64,000 bases of DNA from DATKQD01 sp050695655 (GCA_050695655.1 JBOGTU010000005.1:1-64000); one strand, 5' to 3'. Positions 42,533 through 53,065 are shown, counted from the stretch's first letter. The notes: generated by a model from the sequence alone, not told the origin. Program-made: numbers and translations.

Positions 42533-42544
42533 GAACGAACGTTC
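42533..42544. promoter_or_regulatory. Operator-like palindrome GAACG-AA-CGTTC
   Basis: A perfect 12-bp inverted repeat with a 2-bp centre, 59 bp before palindromic copy C. With its flanks (AGAACGAACGTTCAG) it matches the palindrome at 19165-19176 at 14 of 15 bases. It also fits the Gram-positive LexA consensus GAAC-N4-GTTC, so an SOS box is an alternative reading. Confidence 0.5.
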
Positions 42545-42603
42545 AGCTACGTTGACTATAAAGACGGGCAGATTGGCATGTCAAGGAACATGCCGCATCT
42601 CGC

Positions 42604-42729
42604 CTAAAAGTTTGGCCGCAAGCAATGCCGCGGCGGCCGGGTGGGGCTGCCTGGGAACGTCCGCTCAAGTCGATGTGGCTGCCGCGGGGGCTGGTCGAGG
42701 GCCGCTTGGCTTGGCGGCCAAACTTTTAG
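42604..42729 (+). repeat. Palindromic element, copy C (126 bp)
   Basis: Bounded by perfect 16-bp inverted repeats, CTAAAAGTTTGGCCGC and GCGGCCAAACTTTTAG. The interior matches copy A in the same orientation: CGCGGCGGCCGGGTGGGG is identical, CGTCCGCTCAAGTCGA matches CGTCGGCTCAAATCGA, and GGGCCGCTTGGCTTGGCG matches its right part. It lies alone between rny and lon with no gene inside and no obvious target duplication. The whole can fold as one imperfect hairpin. Confidence 0.9.
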
Positions 42730-42798
42730 TCCTGATCGTTTCGGGCGCCCAACCTGCGTACCCAGCATCCCCCCGGCCGTTCCGCCGCGAAAGCCGCG

Positions 42799-45408
42799 GT
42801 GAAGATGCGGTATGGTCTTTTGGTAATGCCCACGGAGAGGCGCGGCGGCCCGCGGGATGAGCATGCCGTGCCGGCAGCCGGCGCGGGCGCCGAGGGGGCG
42901 TCTTCGCCCGCTGAGGGGGCGCCAGCCGCGGAACCCCGGCGACGGCGCAGGCGGGCACCCCGGGTGGAGCGGCTGCCGCCGCTGCCGGTGCTGCCCGTGC
43001 GGGACACAGTGCTTTTCCCGCACGTGGTGGTGCCTCTGTTCGTCATGCGCGATCGTTCCGTGCGCGCCATAGAGGAAGCCATGGGGCGCGACCGCGACAT
43101 CATCGTGGTTGCCCAGCGGGACCCCGAGCAGGAGGACGTGCAGCCCGGCGACCTCTACGACGTGGGTACCGAGGCGGTCATCGGCCGCATGCTGAAGATG
43201 CCCGATGGCACCACCAGCATTCTGGTGCAGGGCCAGCGGCGGGTGCGGCTGGAAGCGCCGCAGCAGTGGGAGCCGCACATTCGCGCCACCTCGGCCGTGG
43301 TGCCGACGGCGATCGAGAAGACCACCGCTGTCGAAGCGCAGATGCGCGCGGTGCTGGCCTTGTTCGAGAAGTGCGTGCAGCTCAGCCATTCCCTGCCCAA
43401 CGATGCCTACGTGGCCGCCATGAACATCGACGAGCCCGGCTGGCTGGCGGACCTCATCGCCTCCACGCTGGAGCTCACGGTCGCCCAACGGCAGGACATT
43501 CTCGAGGCCTTTGAGCCCTCCCTGCGGCTCGAGCGCGTGAGCATTCTGCTGTCCAAAGAGCTGGACATCCTGGAGCTGGAGAACAAAATCCACACCCAGG
43601 TGCAGCAGGAGGTCGATCGCACCCAGCGCGAATACTTTCTGCGCGAGCAGATCAAGGCCATCCAAACCGAGCTGGGCGAGGCCGACCCCCTCACGCGGGA
43701 CGTCACCGAGCTGCGCGAGCGGATCGAGTCCGCTGGCCTGCCGGACGAAGCCAAGGAGAAAGCCAGCCGCGAGCTGGATCGCCTGACGGCCATGCCGGCT
43801 ATGTCGCCCGAAACGGGCATCATCCGCACCTACGTTGAATGGCTGGTCAGCCTGCCCTGGACGGCTCGCACTGAGGACCACCTCAACGTGGCTGATGCCG
43901 AACGTGTTCTGGACGAGAATCACTACGGCCTGGCCAAGGTGAAGCAGCGCATTCTGGAATACATTGCCGTACGCCAGCTGGCCCCCAACACGCGCAGCCC
44001 CATTTTGTGCTTCGTGGGGCCGCCGGGCGTGGGCAAAACCAGCCTGGGCAAGTCCATTGCGCAGGCGCTGGGCCGCAAATTCGCGCGCGTCTCCCTGGGC
44101 GGCATCCGCGACGAAGCCGAGATCCGCGGCCACCGGCGCACCTACGTGGGTGCGCTGCCCGGTCGCATTGTCCAGACCATGCGCACCGTGGGGATGATCA
44201 ACCCGCTGTTCATGCTGGATGAGATCGACAAGATTGGGGCGGACTTCCGCGGCGATCCATCGTCCGCGTTGCTGGAAGTTTTGGACCCCGAGCAAAACGC
44301 CACCTTCTCGGATCACTACCTCGAAGTGCCGTATGACCTCTCGCAGGTGCTGTTCGTGACAACCGCCAACGTGCTCGACCCGGTGGTGCCCGCCCTGCGC
44401 GACCGCATGGAAGTGATCGAGCTGCCCGGCTACATAGAGGAGGAGAAGATTCACATCGGCCGGCAATTCCTGGTGCCTCGCCAGCTGGCCGAAAACGGCT
44501 TGCAGCCCCAGAACCTGCACTTTTCAGACGCCGCGCTGCGGCGCATCATCCGCGAGTACACGCACGAAGCGGGCGTGCGCAACCTGGAACGCGAGCTCGG
44601 GTCTGTGTGCCGCAAGCTCGCGCGCGTGATTGTGGCCGGCCGCGCCGTGCCGCGACTGGTGGCGGAAAGCAGCGTCGAGAAATACCTCGGCCCGCCCAAA
44701 GTGTTCTGGGGCACCGCCGAGGAGCGCGATGAAGTGGGGGTGAGCACCGGCGTCGCCTGGACGGAGGCTGGAGGCGACCTGCTGGCCATTGAGGTCACGC
44801 TGATGGAGGGCAAGGGCAACCTGCAGCTCACCGGCCAGCTGGGCGACGTGATGCGCGAATCCGCGCAGGCGGCGCACAGCTACGTACGATCGCGCGCGCT
44901 GGAGCTGGGCATCGACGTGCCCTTCTGGGAGCAGTTGGACATGCACATCCACATCCCAGCGGGCGCCATACCCAAGGACGGCCCCTCCGCCGGCATCACC
45001 ATGTGCTTGGCCATGATCTCTGCCCTCACCCGCCGGCCAGTGTCTCGGGCGGTGTGCATGACGGGCGAAATCACGCTGCGCGGTCGGGTGTTGCCGGTGG
45101 GCGGGCTCAAGGAGAAGGTGCTGGCGGCGCACCGGCAGGGCCTGCGCACCTTCATCCTGCCGCGCAAGAACGCGAAGGACCTGCAAGAGATCCCCAAGGA
45201 CGTGCTGGCGCAGATGCACTTCCTGTTCGTCGACCTCATGGATGAGGTGATCGCCGCGGCGCTGCTGCCCGCCGAGCCCGCGATTACTCGCCCACGCGAG
45301 AAGAAGAGGCCGGCGGTGGCCCGTGCCAGCCATGCTGCGCTGCCTCTTGCGCCTGCCCCTGGCCCCATGCCCCAACCGGCGCCCAGCCAGGTGGGCGCGG
45401 CCAACTGA
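42799..45408 (+). CDS. lon: ATP-dependent Lon protease
   Basis: An 869-aa cytosolic AAA+ protease for misfolded and regulatory proteins. The N-terminal substrate domain begins PLPVLPVRDTVLFPHVVVPL after an unusual low-complexity lead of about 50 residues (AGAGAEGASSPAEGAPAAEP, RRRRRRAPR). The ATPase has Walker A GPPGVGKTS (about 407) and Walker B LFMLDEIDK. The protease domain has the catalytic Ser in PKDGPSAGIT (about 730) and Lys in GGLKEKVLAAH (about 773). GTG at 42799 and ATGs at 42805 and 42826 are all possible starts. The stop overlaps the lysC start by one base (TGATG). Confidence 0.96.
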   Translation: MKMRYGLLVMPTERRGGPRDEHAVPAAGAGAEGASSPAEGAPAAEPRRRRRRAPRVERLPPLPVLPVRDTVLFPHVVVPLFVMRDRSVRAIEEAMGRDRDIIVVAQRDPEQEDVQPGDLYDVGTEAVIGRMLKMPDGTTSILVQGQRRVRLEAPQQWEPHIRATSAVVPTAIEKTTAVEAQMRAVLALFEKCVQLSHSLPNDAYVAAMNIDEPGWLADLIASTLELTVAQRQDILEAFEPSLRLERVSILLSKELDILELENKIHTQVQQEVDRTQREYFLREQIKAIQTELGEADPLTRDVTELRERIESAGLPDEAKEKASRELDRLTAMPAMSPETGIIRTYVEWLVSLPWTARTEDHLNVADAERVLDENHYGLAKVKQRILEYIAVRQLAPNTRSPILCFVGPPGVGKTSLGKSIAQALGRKFARVSLGGIRDEAEIRGHRRTYVGALPGRIVQTMRTVGMINPLFMLDEIDKIGADFRGDPSSALLEVLDPEQNATFSDHYLEVPYDLSQVLFVTTANVLDPVVPALRDRMEVIELPGYIEEEKIHIGRQFLVPRQLAENGLQPQNLHFSDAALRRIIREYTHEAGVRNLERELGSVCRKLARVIVAGRAVPRLVAESSVEKYLGPPKVFWGTAEERDEVGVSTGVAWTEAGGDLLAIEVTLMEGKGNLQLTGQLGDVMRESAQAAHSYVRSRALELGIDVPFWEQLDMHIHIPAGAIPKDGPSAGITMCLAMISALTRRPVSRAVCMTGEITLRGRVLPVGGLKEKVLAAHRQGLRTFILPRKNAKDLQEIPKDVLAQMHFLFVDLMDEVIAAALLPAEPAITRPREKKRPAVARASHAALPLAPAPGPMPQPAPSQVGAAN

Positions 45409-46613
45409 TGGCGCTGGTCGTTCAGAAGTACGGCGGCAGCTCGGTGAAGGATGCCGCCCGCATTGGGGCGGTGGCGCGGCGGGTGGCCGCGCGCGTGGAC
45501 GCCGGCAACCAGTTGCTGGTGGTGGTATCCGCCATGGGCGACAGTACCGACGAGCTGATCGATCTGGCGCGGCAGATCACCGCCCGCCCTCAGCCGCGTG
45601 AGATGGACATGCTCATGGCCACGGGCGAAGTCATCTCCTGCGCGCTGCTGACCATGGCCCTGCACGACATGGGCTATCAGGCGGTGGCGCTCTCCGGCCC
45701 TCAGGCGGGCATCCGCACCGATGCCTTTCACACCAAGGCCAAGATATCCGCCATCGAGCCGGCCCGGGTGAGTCGTGAGCTGGGCGCGGGGCGCATCGTG
45801 GTGGTAGCGGGCTTCCAGGGCCTGACCGAGGCGGATGACGTGGCCACGCTGGGCCGTGGCGCGTCGGACCTCACCGCGGTGGCACTAGCCGCGCGGCTGC
45901 GGGCCAGCGCCTGCGAGATCTACACCGATGTGGATGGCATTTACACCGCGGATCCACGCCTGGTGCCGGAGGCACGCAAGCTGGACAGCATTTCCTATGA
46001 AGAGATGCTGGAGATGGCGCAGCTGGGTGCGAAGGTCATGCAGCCTCGGGCGGTGGAGCTGGGGCAGATCCACCACATGCCCATCACGGTGCGCTCCAGC
46101 TACAACGATCGGGAAGGGACGGTCATCGGAGTGGAGAACGTCAACAAAGTCACAGGCATCGCGCACGATACGGATGTGGCCAAGCTCACGCTGGTGGGCG
46201 TGCCGGATCGGCCGGGTGTGGCGGCGCAGTTATTTGCGCCATTGGCCGCTGCTGCCCTGAGCATCGACACCATTGTGCAGAACGTCAGCCACGACGGTGT
46301 CACGGATATTTCGTTCACGCTGGCCGAGACGGACCTGGAGCACGCCCGATCGATCACCGAGCCTATCGCACGGGAGCTGGGCGCAGCTCGAGTCATCGCT
46401 GCCACGGATATGGCCAAAGTATCCATCGTGGGCACGGGCATCCAGAACAGCCCCGGCTACGCGGCCCGGATGTTCGCCGCAATGCACGAGGCGGGCATAA
46501 ACATCGACATGATCAGCACATCCGAAATCCGCATCACCGTGCTTATCAACCGCGCACAGGTCACACCCGCCGTGCGGGCGCTGCACCGGGCCTTCCGTCT
46601 GGATACGGCCTAA
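45408..46613 (+). CDS. lysC: Aspartate kinase
   Basis: A 401-aa enzyme for the first step of Lys, Thr and Met synthesis. It has VVQKYGGSSVKDAARI, VVVSAMGDSTDELI, FQGLTEADDVATLGRGASDLTAVALAA, EIYTDVDGIYTADPRLVPEARKL and the catalytic-domain end MQPRAVELG. Two ACT domains follow from about residue 255 (LTLVGVPDRPGVAAQLF and VSIVGTGIQNSPGYAARMF), so it is probably feedback-regulated by Lys or Thr. It is translationally coupled to lon through a TGATG overlap, an unusual pairing. Confidence 0.95.
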   Translation: MALVVQKYGGSSVKDAARIGAVARRVAARVDAGNQLLVVVSAMGDSTDELIDLARQITARPQPREMDMLMATGEVISCALLTMALHDMGYQAVALSGPQAGIRTDAFHTKAKISAIEPARVSRELGAGRIVVVAGFQGLTEADDVATLGRGASDLTAVALAARLRASACEIYTDVDGIYTADPRLVPEARKLDSISYEEMLEMAQLGAKVMQPRAVELGQIHHMPITVRSSYNDREGTVIGVENVNKVTGIAHDTDVAKLTLVGVPDRPGVAAQLFAPLAAAALSIDTIVQNVSHDGVTDISFTLAETDLEHARSITEPIARELGAARVIAATDMAKVSIVGTGIQNSPGYAARMFAAMHEAGINIDMISTSEIRITVLINRAQVTPAVRALHRAFRLDTA

Positions 46614-46746
46614 GGCGCATAACGGTCATACGATCCTGCTGTTTTGTAGGTTTGCGCCCGGTTCCCTGGTAGAATCGCCGCCGGGAAGAGTTGGCGGCTG
46701 CTCGTCAGCGGCGAGCGGAGCGTGGGTTTGACGGTGGAGGGTACGC

Positions 46747-48378
46747 GTGGCAACGAGGAGCGGGGAGATGATGAATCAAGGGCCGCAATCCTTCTGGCAG
46801 CGCATGCAGTTTCGCATGGCGGCCAACCTCATCGGTGTGATGGCCATTCTGCTCATCCTTTACACCGTGATCGACGGCGTGTCGCTCAAGCGCTTCATTG
46901 AAGATGTGCTGTCGCTGGCCTTTCTGGGCGTGGCAACCTGGTTCATCGTGGCGCGGCTGGCGCAGCCTGTGCGCACGATGTCCGGCCTGGGGCGCAGGCT
47001 CAGCAACGAGGACCTGCGCCAGCTCACCAGCGAAATGCGCCGCACTGCCAAGGGCGACCTCACTGGCAGCCTGAATTTCACCAGCGAGCCGTACAAATAT
47101 CGCGCCGCGGATGAGCTGGGCGCGCTGGCCGGCGCCCTTAACGGCATGTTGGGCGAGTTGCGCGAATGTGGCGATGCCTACGCTTCCATGACCGGCGACC
47201 TGCGCGGCCTCATCCACCAGGTGATGGCCTCTTCCAAAACTGTGAAGGGCGCCAGCCAGGGCCTCACCTTGGCGACGAGCGATGCCATCCTGGCCGCCAG
47301 CAACATTTCCGCCAGGGTGAACGACGTGGCTCAGCGGTCGGCCGAGGGCCAGCGCCAGCTGGAAGACGCCTCGGTGGCGGTGCGCCAGCTCACAGCCTCC
47401 GTGAGCGCAGTGACCTCGGGCATGACTGAAATGGCCATGTCAATCCGCCAGGTGGCCAGCAACGCCGAGGCAGTGGCACGCGCCTCCGAGGCGGCGGATC
47501 AGGCTGCGCGCAACGGTGGCCTGCGGGTAAGCCAGACCATTGGCCGCATGAATACGTTCAAGGTGTCGTTCGCGCGCTCGACGCAGCAGATTCAGGACCT
47601 GGGCCAGCACTCAAGTGAAATTGGCAGCGTGGTGGCTACTATCAACGACATCGCCGAGCAAACCAACCTACTGGCGCTGAACGCCGCCATCGAGGCGGCC
47701 CGCGCTGGCGAGCACGGCAAGAGCTTTGGCGTGGTCGCCGCGGAGGTGCGCAAGCTGGCTGAACGCTCGTCGCGGGCGACCAAAGAGATCGAGTCGCTCG
47801 TCCTGCGCGTGCAGAGCGGCATCAGTGAGGCAGTGGCCGTGATGGAGCAGGGCGCCAAGGATGTGGACGAAAGCACGCTCGAAGCGACGAATGCCGAGAC
47901 CGCGCTGGACGAGATCATCCACGCCGTGCGCGCCACGAACAACCAGATTCAGGACATCTCGGAAGCGGCGGAGGAGATGACCGCGCAGAGTGACCTCACC
48001 CTCGACACCATCCAACAGGTGGATCGCCAAGCCACCCTCGTCGCCGAGACGGTGGATCAGGTGGCCGGCATCTCCCAGGAGACGGCCCTCAACAGCGGCG
48101 GCGTGGTGGAGCTGGCGCGGGACATGCTCCAACGCATCGACGGCATGGCCGCATCGGTGAAGTCGCTCGTGGCGATGGCCGAGGCGCTGGACAGCGAAAC
48201 CTCGCAGTTCGTGTTGGAACGCCCAGGCGTGCCCCAGCCACCCTCCGACCGCCAGGCTAATGGCGCGGGCGGCGCCATGACCGGGCTGGGCACCACCGCC
48301 AGCCCGGCTGCGTATCAGCCGCCCGCCGTCCCCAGCACCGACCTGAGCCGCTTGCTGGAGCGCCTCAAAGCCAGCTGA
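46747..48378 (+). CDS. Methyl-accepting chemotaxis-like protein without a sensor domain
   Basis: A 543-aa MCP-type receptor. Two adjacent transmembrane helices lie at about 28-75 (LIGVMAILLILYTVIDG and VLSLAFLGVATWFIVARL) with almost no periplasmic loop, then a HAMP-like linker, long coiled coils and the conserved signalling hairpin DIAEQTNLLALNAAIEAARAGEHGKSFGVVAAEVRKLAERS. There is no C-terminal CheR-binding pentapeptide and a Pro/Ala tail ends the chain. No che or flagellar gene is in the window. GTG at 46747 has GGAGGG close upstream. It may sense something at the membrane or serve a non-chemotaxis pathway. Confidence 0.92.
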   Translation: MATRSGEMMNQGPQSFWQRMQFRMAANLIGVMAILLILYTVIDGVSLKRFIEDVLSLAFLGVATWFIVARLAQPVRTMSGLGRRLSNEDLRQLTSEMRRTAKGDLTGSLNFTSEPYKYRAADELGALAGALNGMLGELRECGDAYASMTGDLRGLIHQVMASSKTVKGASQGLTLATSDAILAASNISARVNDVAQRSAEGQRQLEDASVAVRQLTASVSAVTSGMTEMAMSIRQVASNAEAVARASEAADQAARNGGLRVSQTIGRMNTFKVSFARSTQQIQDLGQHSSEIGSVVATINDIAEQTNLLALNAAIEAARAGEHGKSFGVVAAEVRKLAERSSRATKEIESLVLRVQSGISEAVAVMEQGAKDVDESTLEATNAETALDEIIHAVRATNNQIQDISEAAEEMTAQSDLTLDTIQQVDRQATLVAETVDQVAGISQETALNSGGVVELARDMLQRIDGMAASVKSLVAMAEALDSETSQFVLERPGVPQPPSDRQANGAGGAMTGLGTTASPAAYQPPAVPSTDLSRLLERLKAS

Positions 48379-48474
48379 TCAGCAGCCAGCCAGCCGTTTG
48401 CGCCCTGCCAAGCCGCGTCCAGGACGGGAGTCGACAGAGTAGCGCGCATATCCTGCAAGCCATATAGTGCGCAC

Positions 48475-48820
48475 ATGGCCGTCCGTGCTGACCAGTACAC
48501 TCATCCCGCGTCGGGCCGTTTCGTGGTGCTGACTTGCAACGTGCAGCCATCCGGCGACCTCGACGACGTCTCTGTAGCGGTCTGCCCGAGCCTGGGCGTG
48601 ATCAGCCAGGGCGATAGTCTGGCAGAGGCCGAGAATAATATACGCGAAGCCGTCTGCCTTTACCTGCGCGATTGACGCGGACGACGAACTGGACCGAGTT
48701 TTCAAAGAGAACAATCTACGCATATCGGTGGTGCCCGATGCCCGCATGGCGTTCAAGCTGCCGGCCGAGGGTGGCGGGAGCGTGCTCGCCGAAGCCTTCC
48801 CGATCTCCCGAGCCGCCTGA
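48475..48820 (+). pseudogene. hicB: HicB-like antitoxin with a frameshift
   Basis: The first 66 codons encode a HicB-type fold (VSVAVCPSLGVISQGDSLAEAENNIREAVCLYLRD), the partial RNase H-like antitoxin. A TGA then stops the frame at 48673-48675. Removing one T there continues directly as DADDELDRVFKENNLRISVVPDARMAFKLPAEGG up to 48820, which fits the rest of a HicB protein. So one inserted base has broken the gene, or there is a sequencing error. The decayed hicA follows directly. Confidence 0.7.
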
Positions 48821-48826
48821 CGGCGG

Positions 48827-48979
48827 GTGCGACGCCGCTACAGCAGCAAAGTGCTAGCAGCAGCGCTGACACGCCTGGGCTGCTTCCCACGCGGCAAGGC
48901 GACACAATCGGGAAAGAGTAAGGGCAGCCATCGCAACCACGGGTCGCGCCGGACAACAGCACCGCGTGCCGCGGGTTGA
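48827..48979 (+). pseudogene. hicA: Degraded, truncated HicA-like toxin
   Basis: A 50-codon frame starting with GTG 6 bp after the end of the frameshifted hicB. VRRRYSSKVLAAALTRLGC matches a HicA start, QSGKSKGSHRNHG resembles the RQxGSHxxxxH RNA-binding motif, and RRTTAPRAAG resembles the RRTTVPxHxG strand. The middle has lost residues, and the C-terminal helix (GTLRxILRxAGL) is missing. Gene order is hicB then hicA, the reverse of the classical one. With the damaged antitoxin this looks like a dying toxin-antitoxin pair. Confidence 0.55.
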
Positions 48980-49065
48980 GAGAGGTGAGCGCTAACGAGG
49001 CTCCAGCCAGCCCCACGGGGCAGCGGGGTATAGTAAACCAAGGTTCTGTTGGAGGTCATCGCGCC

Positions 49066-49590
49066 GTGGTTGAGATGCTGGTCGAGAGCGTTCGGGTCAG
49101 TCTAACCACGCAGCAGCGGGTGGTGATCCTGAAGGATAAAGCAACTGATCGCTATCTGCTCATCTGGATCGATCCCATGGTCGCCTGGGCCATCGCCAGC
49201 GCGGTGGCGGGAGTGGCGCAAACGCGGCCGTGCACGCACGACCTGGTGAAGAGCGTGGTGGACGAGCTTGGGGCCAAGGTCACACAAATTGTCGTGAACG
49301 ACATGAAGGAAGAGGTCTTCTTCGCGCGCATCGTGATGGATATCAACGGGCGCCACGTGGAGATCGACTCCCGCCCGAGCGACGCTATCGCGGTAGCGGT
49401 GCGCACGAAGTCGCCCATCTACGTGGAGGATGCCGTGCTCAAGGCGCACGGCATCACGCCCGACACCGAGGAAGCCCCCGCCCAGGAAGCCGCCCCCACG
49501 GAGAAGCTGGACCTGGAGAAGCTGAGCGCCTTCAAGGACCTGATCAACGGCCTCGATACGCTGGACGACCTCGGCAAGCCCAAGTCGTGA
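49066..49590 (+). CDS. Bifunctional nuclease family protein (DUF151)
   Basis: A 174-aa protein of the BFN domain family. The core runs from about residue 5 to 130 (LVESVRVS..VILKDKATDRYLLIWID, ARIVMDINGRHVEIDSRPSDAIAVAVRTKSPIYVEDAVL) with the conserved EIDSRPSDAIAxAxR block. An acidic linker and a helical tail (LEKLSAFKDLINGLDTLDDLG) follow. The GTG at 49066 has GGAGGT 9 nt upstream; TATAGT at 49030-49035 could be its -10 box. It overlaps the next gene by 4 nt (GTGA). Biological role in bacteria is poorly known. Confidence 0.9.
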   Translation: MVEMLVESVRVSLTTQQRVVILKDKATDRYLLIWIDPMVAWAIASAVAGVAQTRPCTHDLVKSVVDELGAKVTQIVVNDMKEEVFFARIVMDINGRHVEIDSRPSDAIAVAVRTKSPIYVEDAVLKAHGITPDTEEAPAQEAAPTEKLDLEKLSAFKDLINGLDTLDDLGKPKS

Positions 49591-49919
49591 GCGCGCAAGA
49601 TCGGCTGGTGAAGCGCGCCATCTCGCGCTTCCGCTGCGCTCACTGTCACTGTCCGCACCTCTACGACAGGGTGGGCATCATGGCCCGCTACGACGATGTG
49701 TGGGTGGTGGGCGTGGAGTGCGCCGATTGTGAGGTGCCCGGCGTGTACGTGGTGGCAATGCACGCGCCGGCCGAGGCGCCGACGGACCTCACTCCCGCGG
49801 AGCTGGCCCGCGGCCACCGGGCGCGCGTGCGGCAGGGCGACGTGCATGCCATGCGGAGCTTTCTGAGGGAGTTCGATGGCGACTTCTCCCGCCTGTTCAA
49901 CCCGCCGCCTTCCAGCTGA
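49587..49919 (+). CDS. Small zinc-ribbon protein coupled to the DUF151 gene
   Basis: A 110-aa protein with likely zinc ligands CAHCHCPH (about residue 17) and ECADCE (about residue 44). Between them, YDDVWVVGVECADCEVPGVYVV looks like a beta hairpin. The C-terminal half is helical and acidic (MRSFLREFDGDFSRLF). I know no named family. Its GTG start overlaps the DUF151 stop by 4 nt, and mnmG starts 5 bp after its end, so it lies inside a three-gene operon. Confidence 0.7.
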   Translation: MSAQDRLVKRAISRFRCAHCHCPHLYDRVGIMARYDDVWVVGVECADCEVPGVYVVAMHAPAEAPTDLTPAELARGHRARVRQGDVHAMRSFLREFDGDFSRLFNPPPSS

Positions 49920-49923
49920 GGCC

Positions 49924-51831
<1,908 letters not shown>

Positions 51832-52087
51832 CCCAGCCCGGGTTCGGAGTCGCCGGGCAACACAGGGAGGGTGTTCCAAGGCGTTGCACGCCAGACGTAG
51901 CGCTGCTCGGCCGCCAAAAGGGGCATCGGCGGCCCCAGCCCCGGCTGCCGGATGTTATACGTTTGCAGCACATGAAGGCACGCTTTCGCACACGTAACGC
52001 CCGCCGACCGGGAGACGTTACCGCTGACAAGTGGCATCCCAAGGTTCAGCCGGCACAACGCACCACGCTCCCCATGCACCTGCTTTG

Positions 52088-53050
52088 GTGAGGCACTCGT
52101 TGTGCAGCCGCTGGGCCGTACTGGTTTCCGCGCTCATGATGTGCTGTGCCCTCGCCGGCTGCGCGACGTTGGCAGCACCGTCGGCAAACCACGCTGGGAG
52201 TGCACAGGACGGTGGGCCTGGTGGCAACGCCGGCGGCGCGCCAGCCGGGGCCTTGCCGGCGCGACCCACGCCCGCGGCCACCCCCACCGCGACGGCCATT
52301 CCGCCAACGCCAACGCCGACACCTCTGCCCGCGCCACAACTCTCACCCGCGCGCTTTTCGCTGTTCACCGTGAACCCAGAGTTCACCACCCAGGATGTAT
52401 CCTTCACCGTCTCTCAGCCGGCAAGCGTGACCATCGAGATTGTGCCCACCGGTAGTCATCAACCAGTGCGCACCCTGGACCTAGGCAACCAACCAGCTGG
52501 AAAGGTGCAGGCCAGCTGGAACGGGCAGGACGATGCCGGCCAGCTCGTAGCCGCCGGCGGCTACAGCTACATCATCCACGCCACAGGGGTCGGGGGCAGC
52601 ACCGCGGCCGCCAGCTATCACGATCTGGGCATCACCCACAAGCGGATGGTTGTGTCGCTCTCCAAGCAAAATCTCACCGCCTACGATGGCGACCAGCAGT
52701 ACCTCACCACGCTGGTGACCACGGGCAACCCCGCGCTGCCAACGCCGACGGGCATCTTTCCCATCCTGGCCAAGTACCACCCCTTCACCTTTGTGAGCCC
52801 CTGGCCCAAGGGCAACAAGTTCTACTACGAGCCGTCACCCGTGAGCTACGCGCTGCTGTTCGATGATTCCGGATACTACGTGCACGATTCGCCCTGGCGC
52901 ACCGCCTACGGCCCTGGCACCAACGCCAAGCTCGGCACGCCTGGCCTCAACTACACCGGCAGCCACGGCTGCGTGAACGTGCCCTTGCCTGCCGAGACCA
53001 AGCTCTTCACCTGGGCCAGCATCGGCACCATTGTTCAAGTGGTGCCGTAA
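52088..53050 (+). CDS. L,D-transpeptidase lipoprotein with an Ig-like domain
   Basis: A 320-aa exported enzyme that cross-links peptidoglycan or anchors proteins. A lipoprotein signal (VSALMMCCALAGC) is followed by a Pro/Thr/Ala linker (TPTATAIPPTPTPTPLPAP), a FlgD-like Ig domain (VTIEIVPTG..VRTLDLGNQPAGKVQASWNGQDDAG), then the YkuD domain with the active site SGYYVHDSPWR..TGSHGCVNVP (catalytic Cys, conserved His). GTG at 52088 gives a good signal peptide. A lipoprotein anchor with such a linker suits a cell wall-spanning location. Confidence 0.92.
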   Translation: MRHSLCSRWAVLVSALMMCCALAGCATLAAPSANHAGSAQDGGPGGNAGGAPAGALPARPTPAATPTATAIPPTPTPTPLPAPQLSPARFSLFTVNPEFTTQDVSFTVSQPASVTIEIVPTGSHQPVRTLDLGNQPAGKVQASWNGQDDAGQLVAAGGYSYIIHATGVGGSTAAASYHDLGITHKRMVVSLSKQNLTAYDGDQQYLTTLVTTGNPALPTPTGIFPILAKYHPFTFVSPWPKGNKFYYEPSPVSYALLFDDSGYYVHDSPWRTAYGPGTNAKLGTPGLNYTGSHGCVNVPLPAETKLFTWASIGTIVQVVP

Positions 53051-53065
53051 GGCTCCAGCGGGCGC

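Larger units (their letters stand above)
42298..42798. other. Intergenic region between divergent rny and lon
   Basis: This 501-bp gap contains the operator-like palindrome at 42533-42544 and palindromic copy C at 42604-42729. TTGACT at 42552-42557 and TATAAA at 42557-42562 occur but do not form a properly spaced promoter pair. No credible ORF lies here; the longest frame on the plus strand (42374-42607) lacks a ribosome site and runs into the repeat. Confidence 0.6.

Noticed and set aside
42552..42562. TTGACT and TATAAA as a promoter for lon
   Set aside because: The two boxes overlap and cannot be a -35/-10 pair; neither has a partner at the right distance.
42604..44520. A 638-codon open frame on the minus strand opposite lon
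   Set aside because: Antisense shadow of lon that runs through the palindromic element; no domain or ribosome site.
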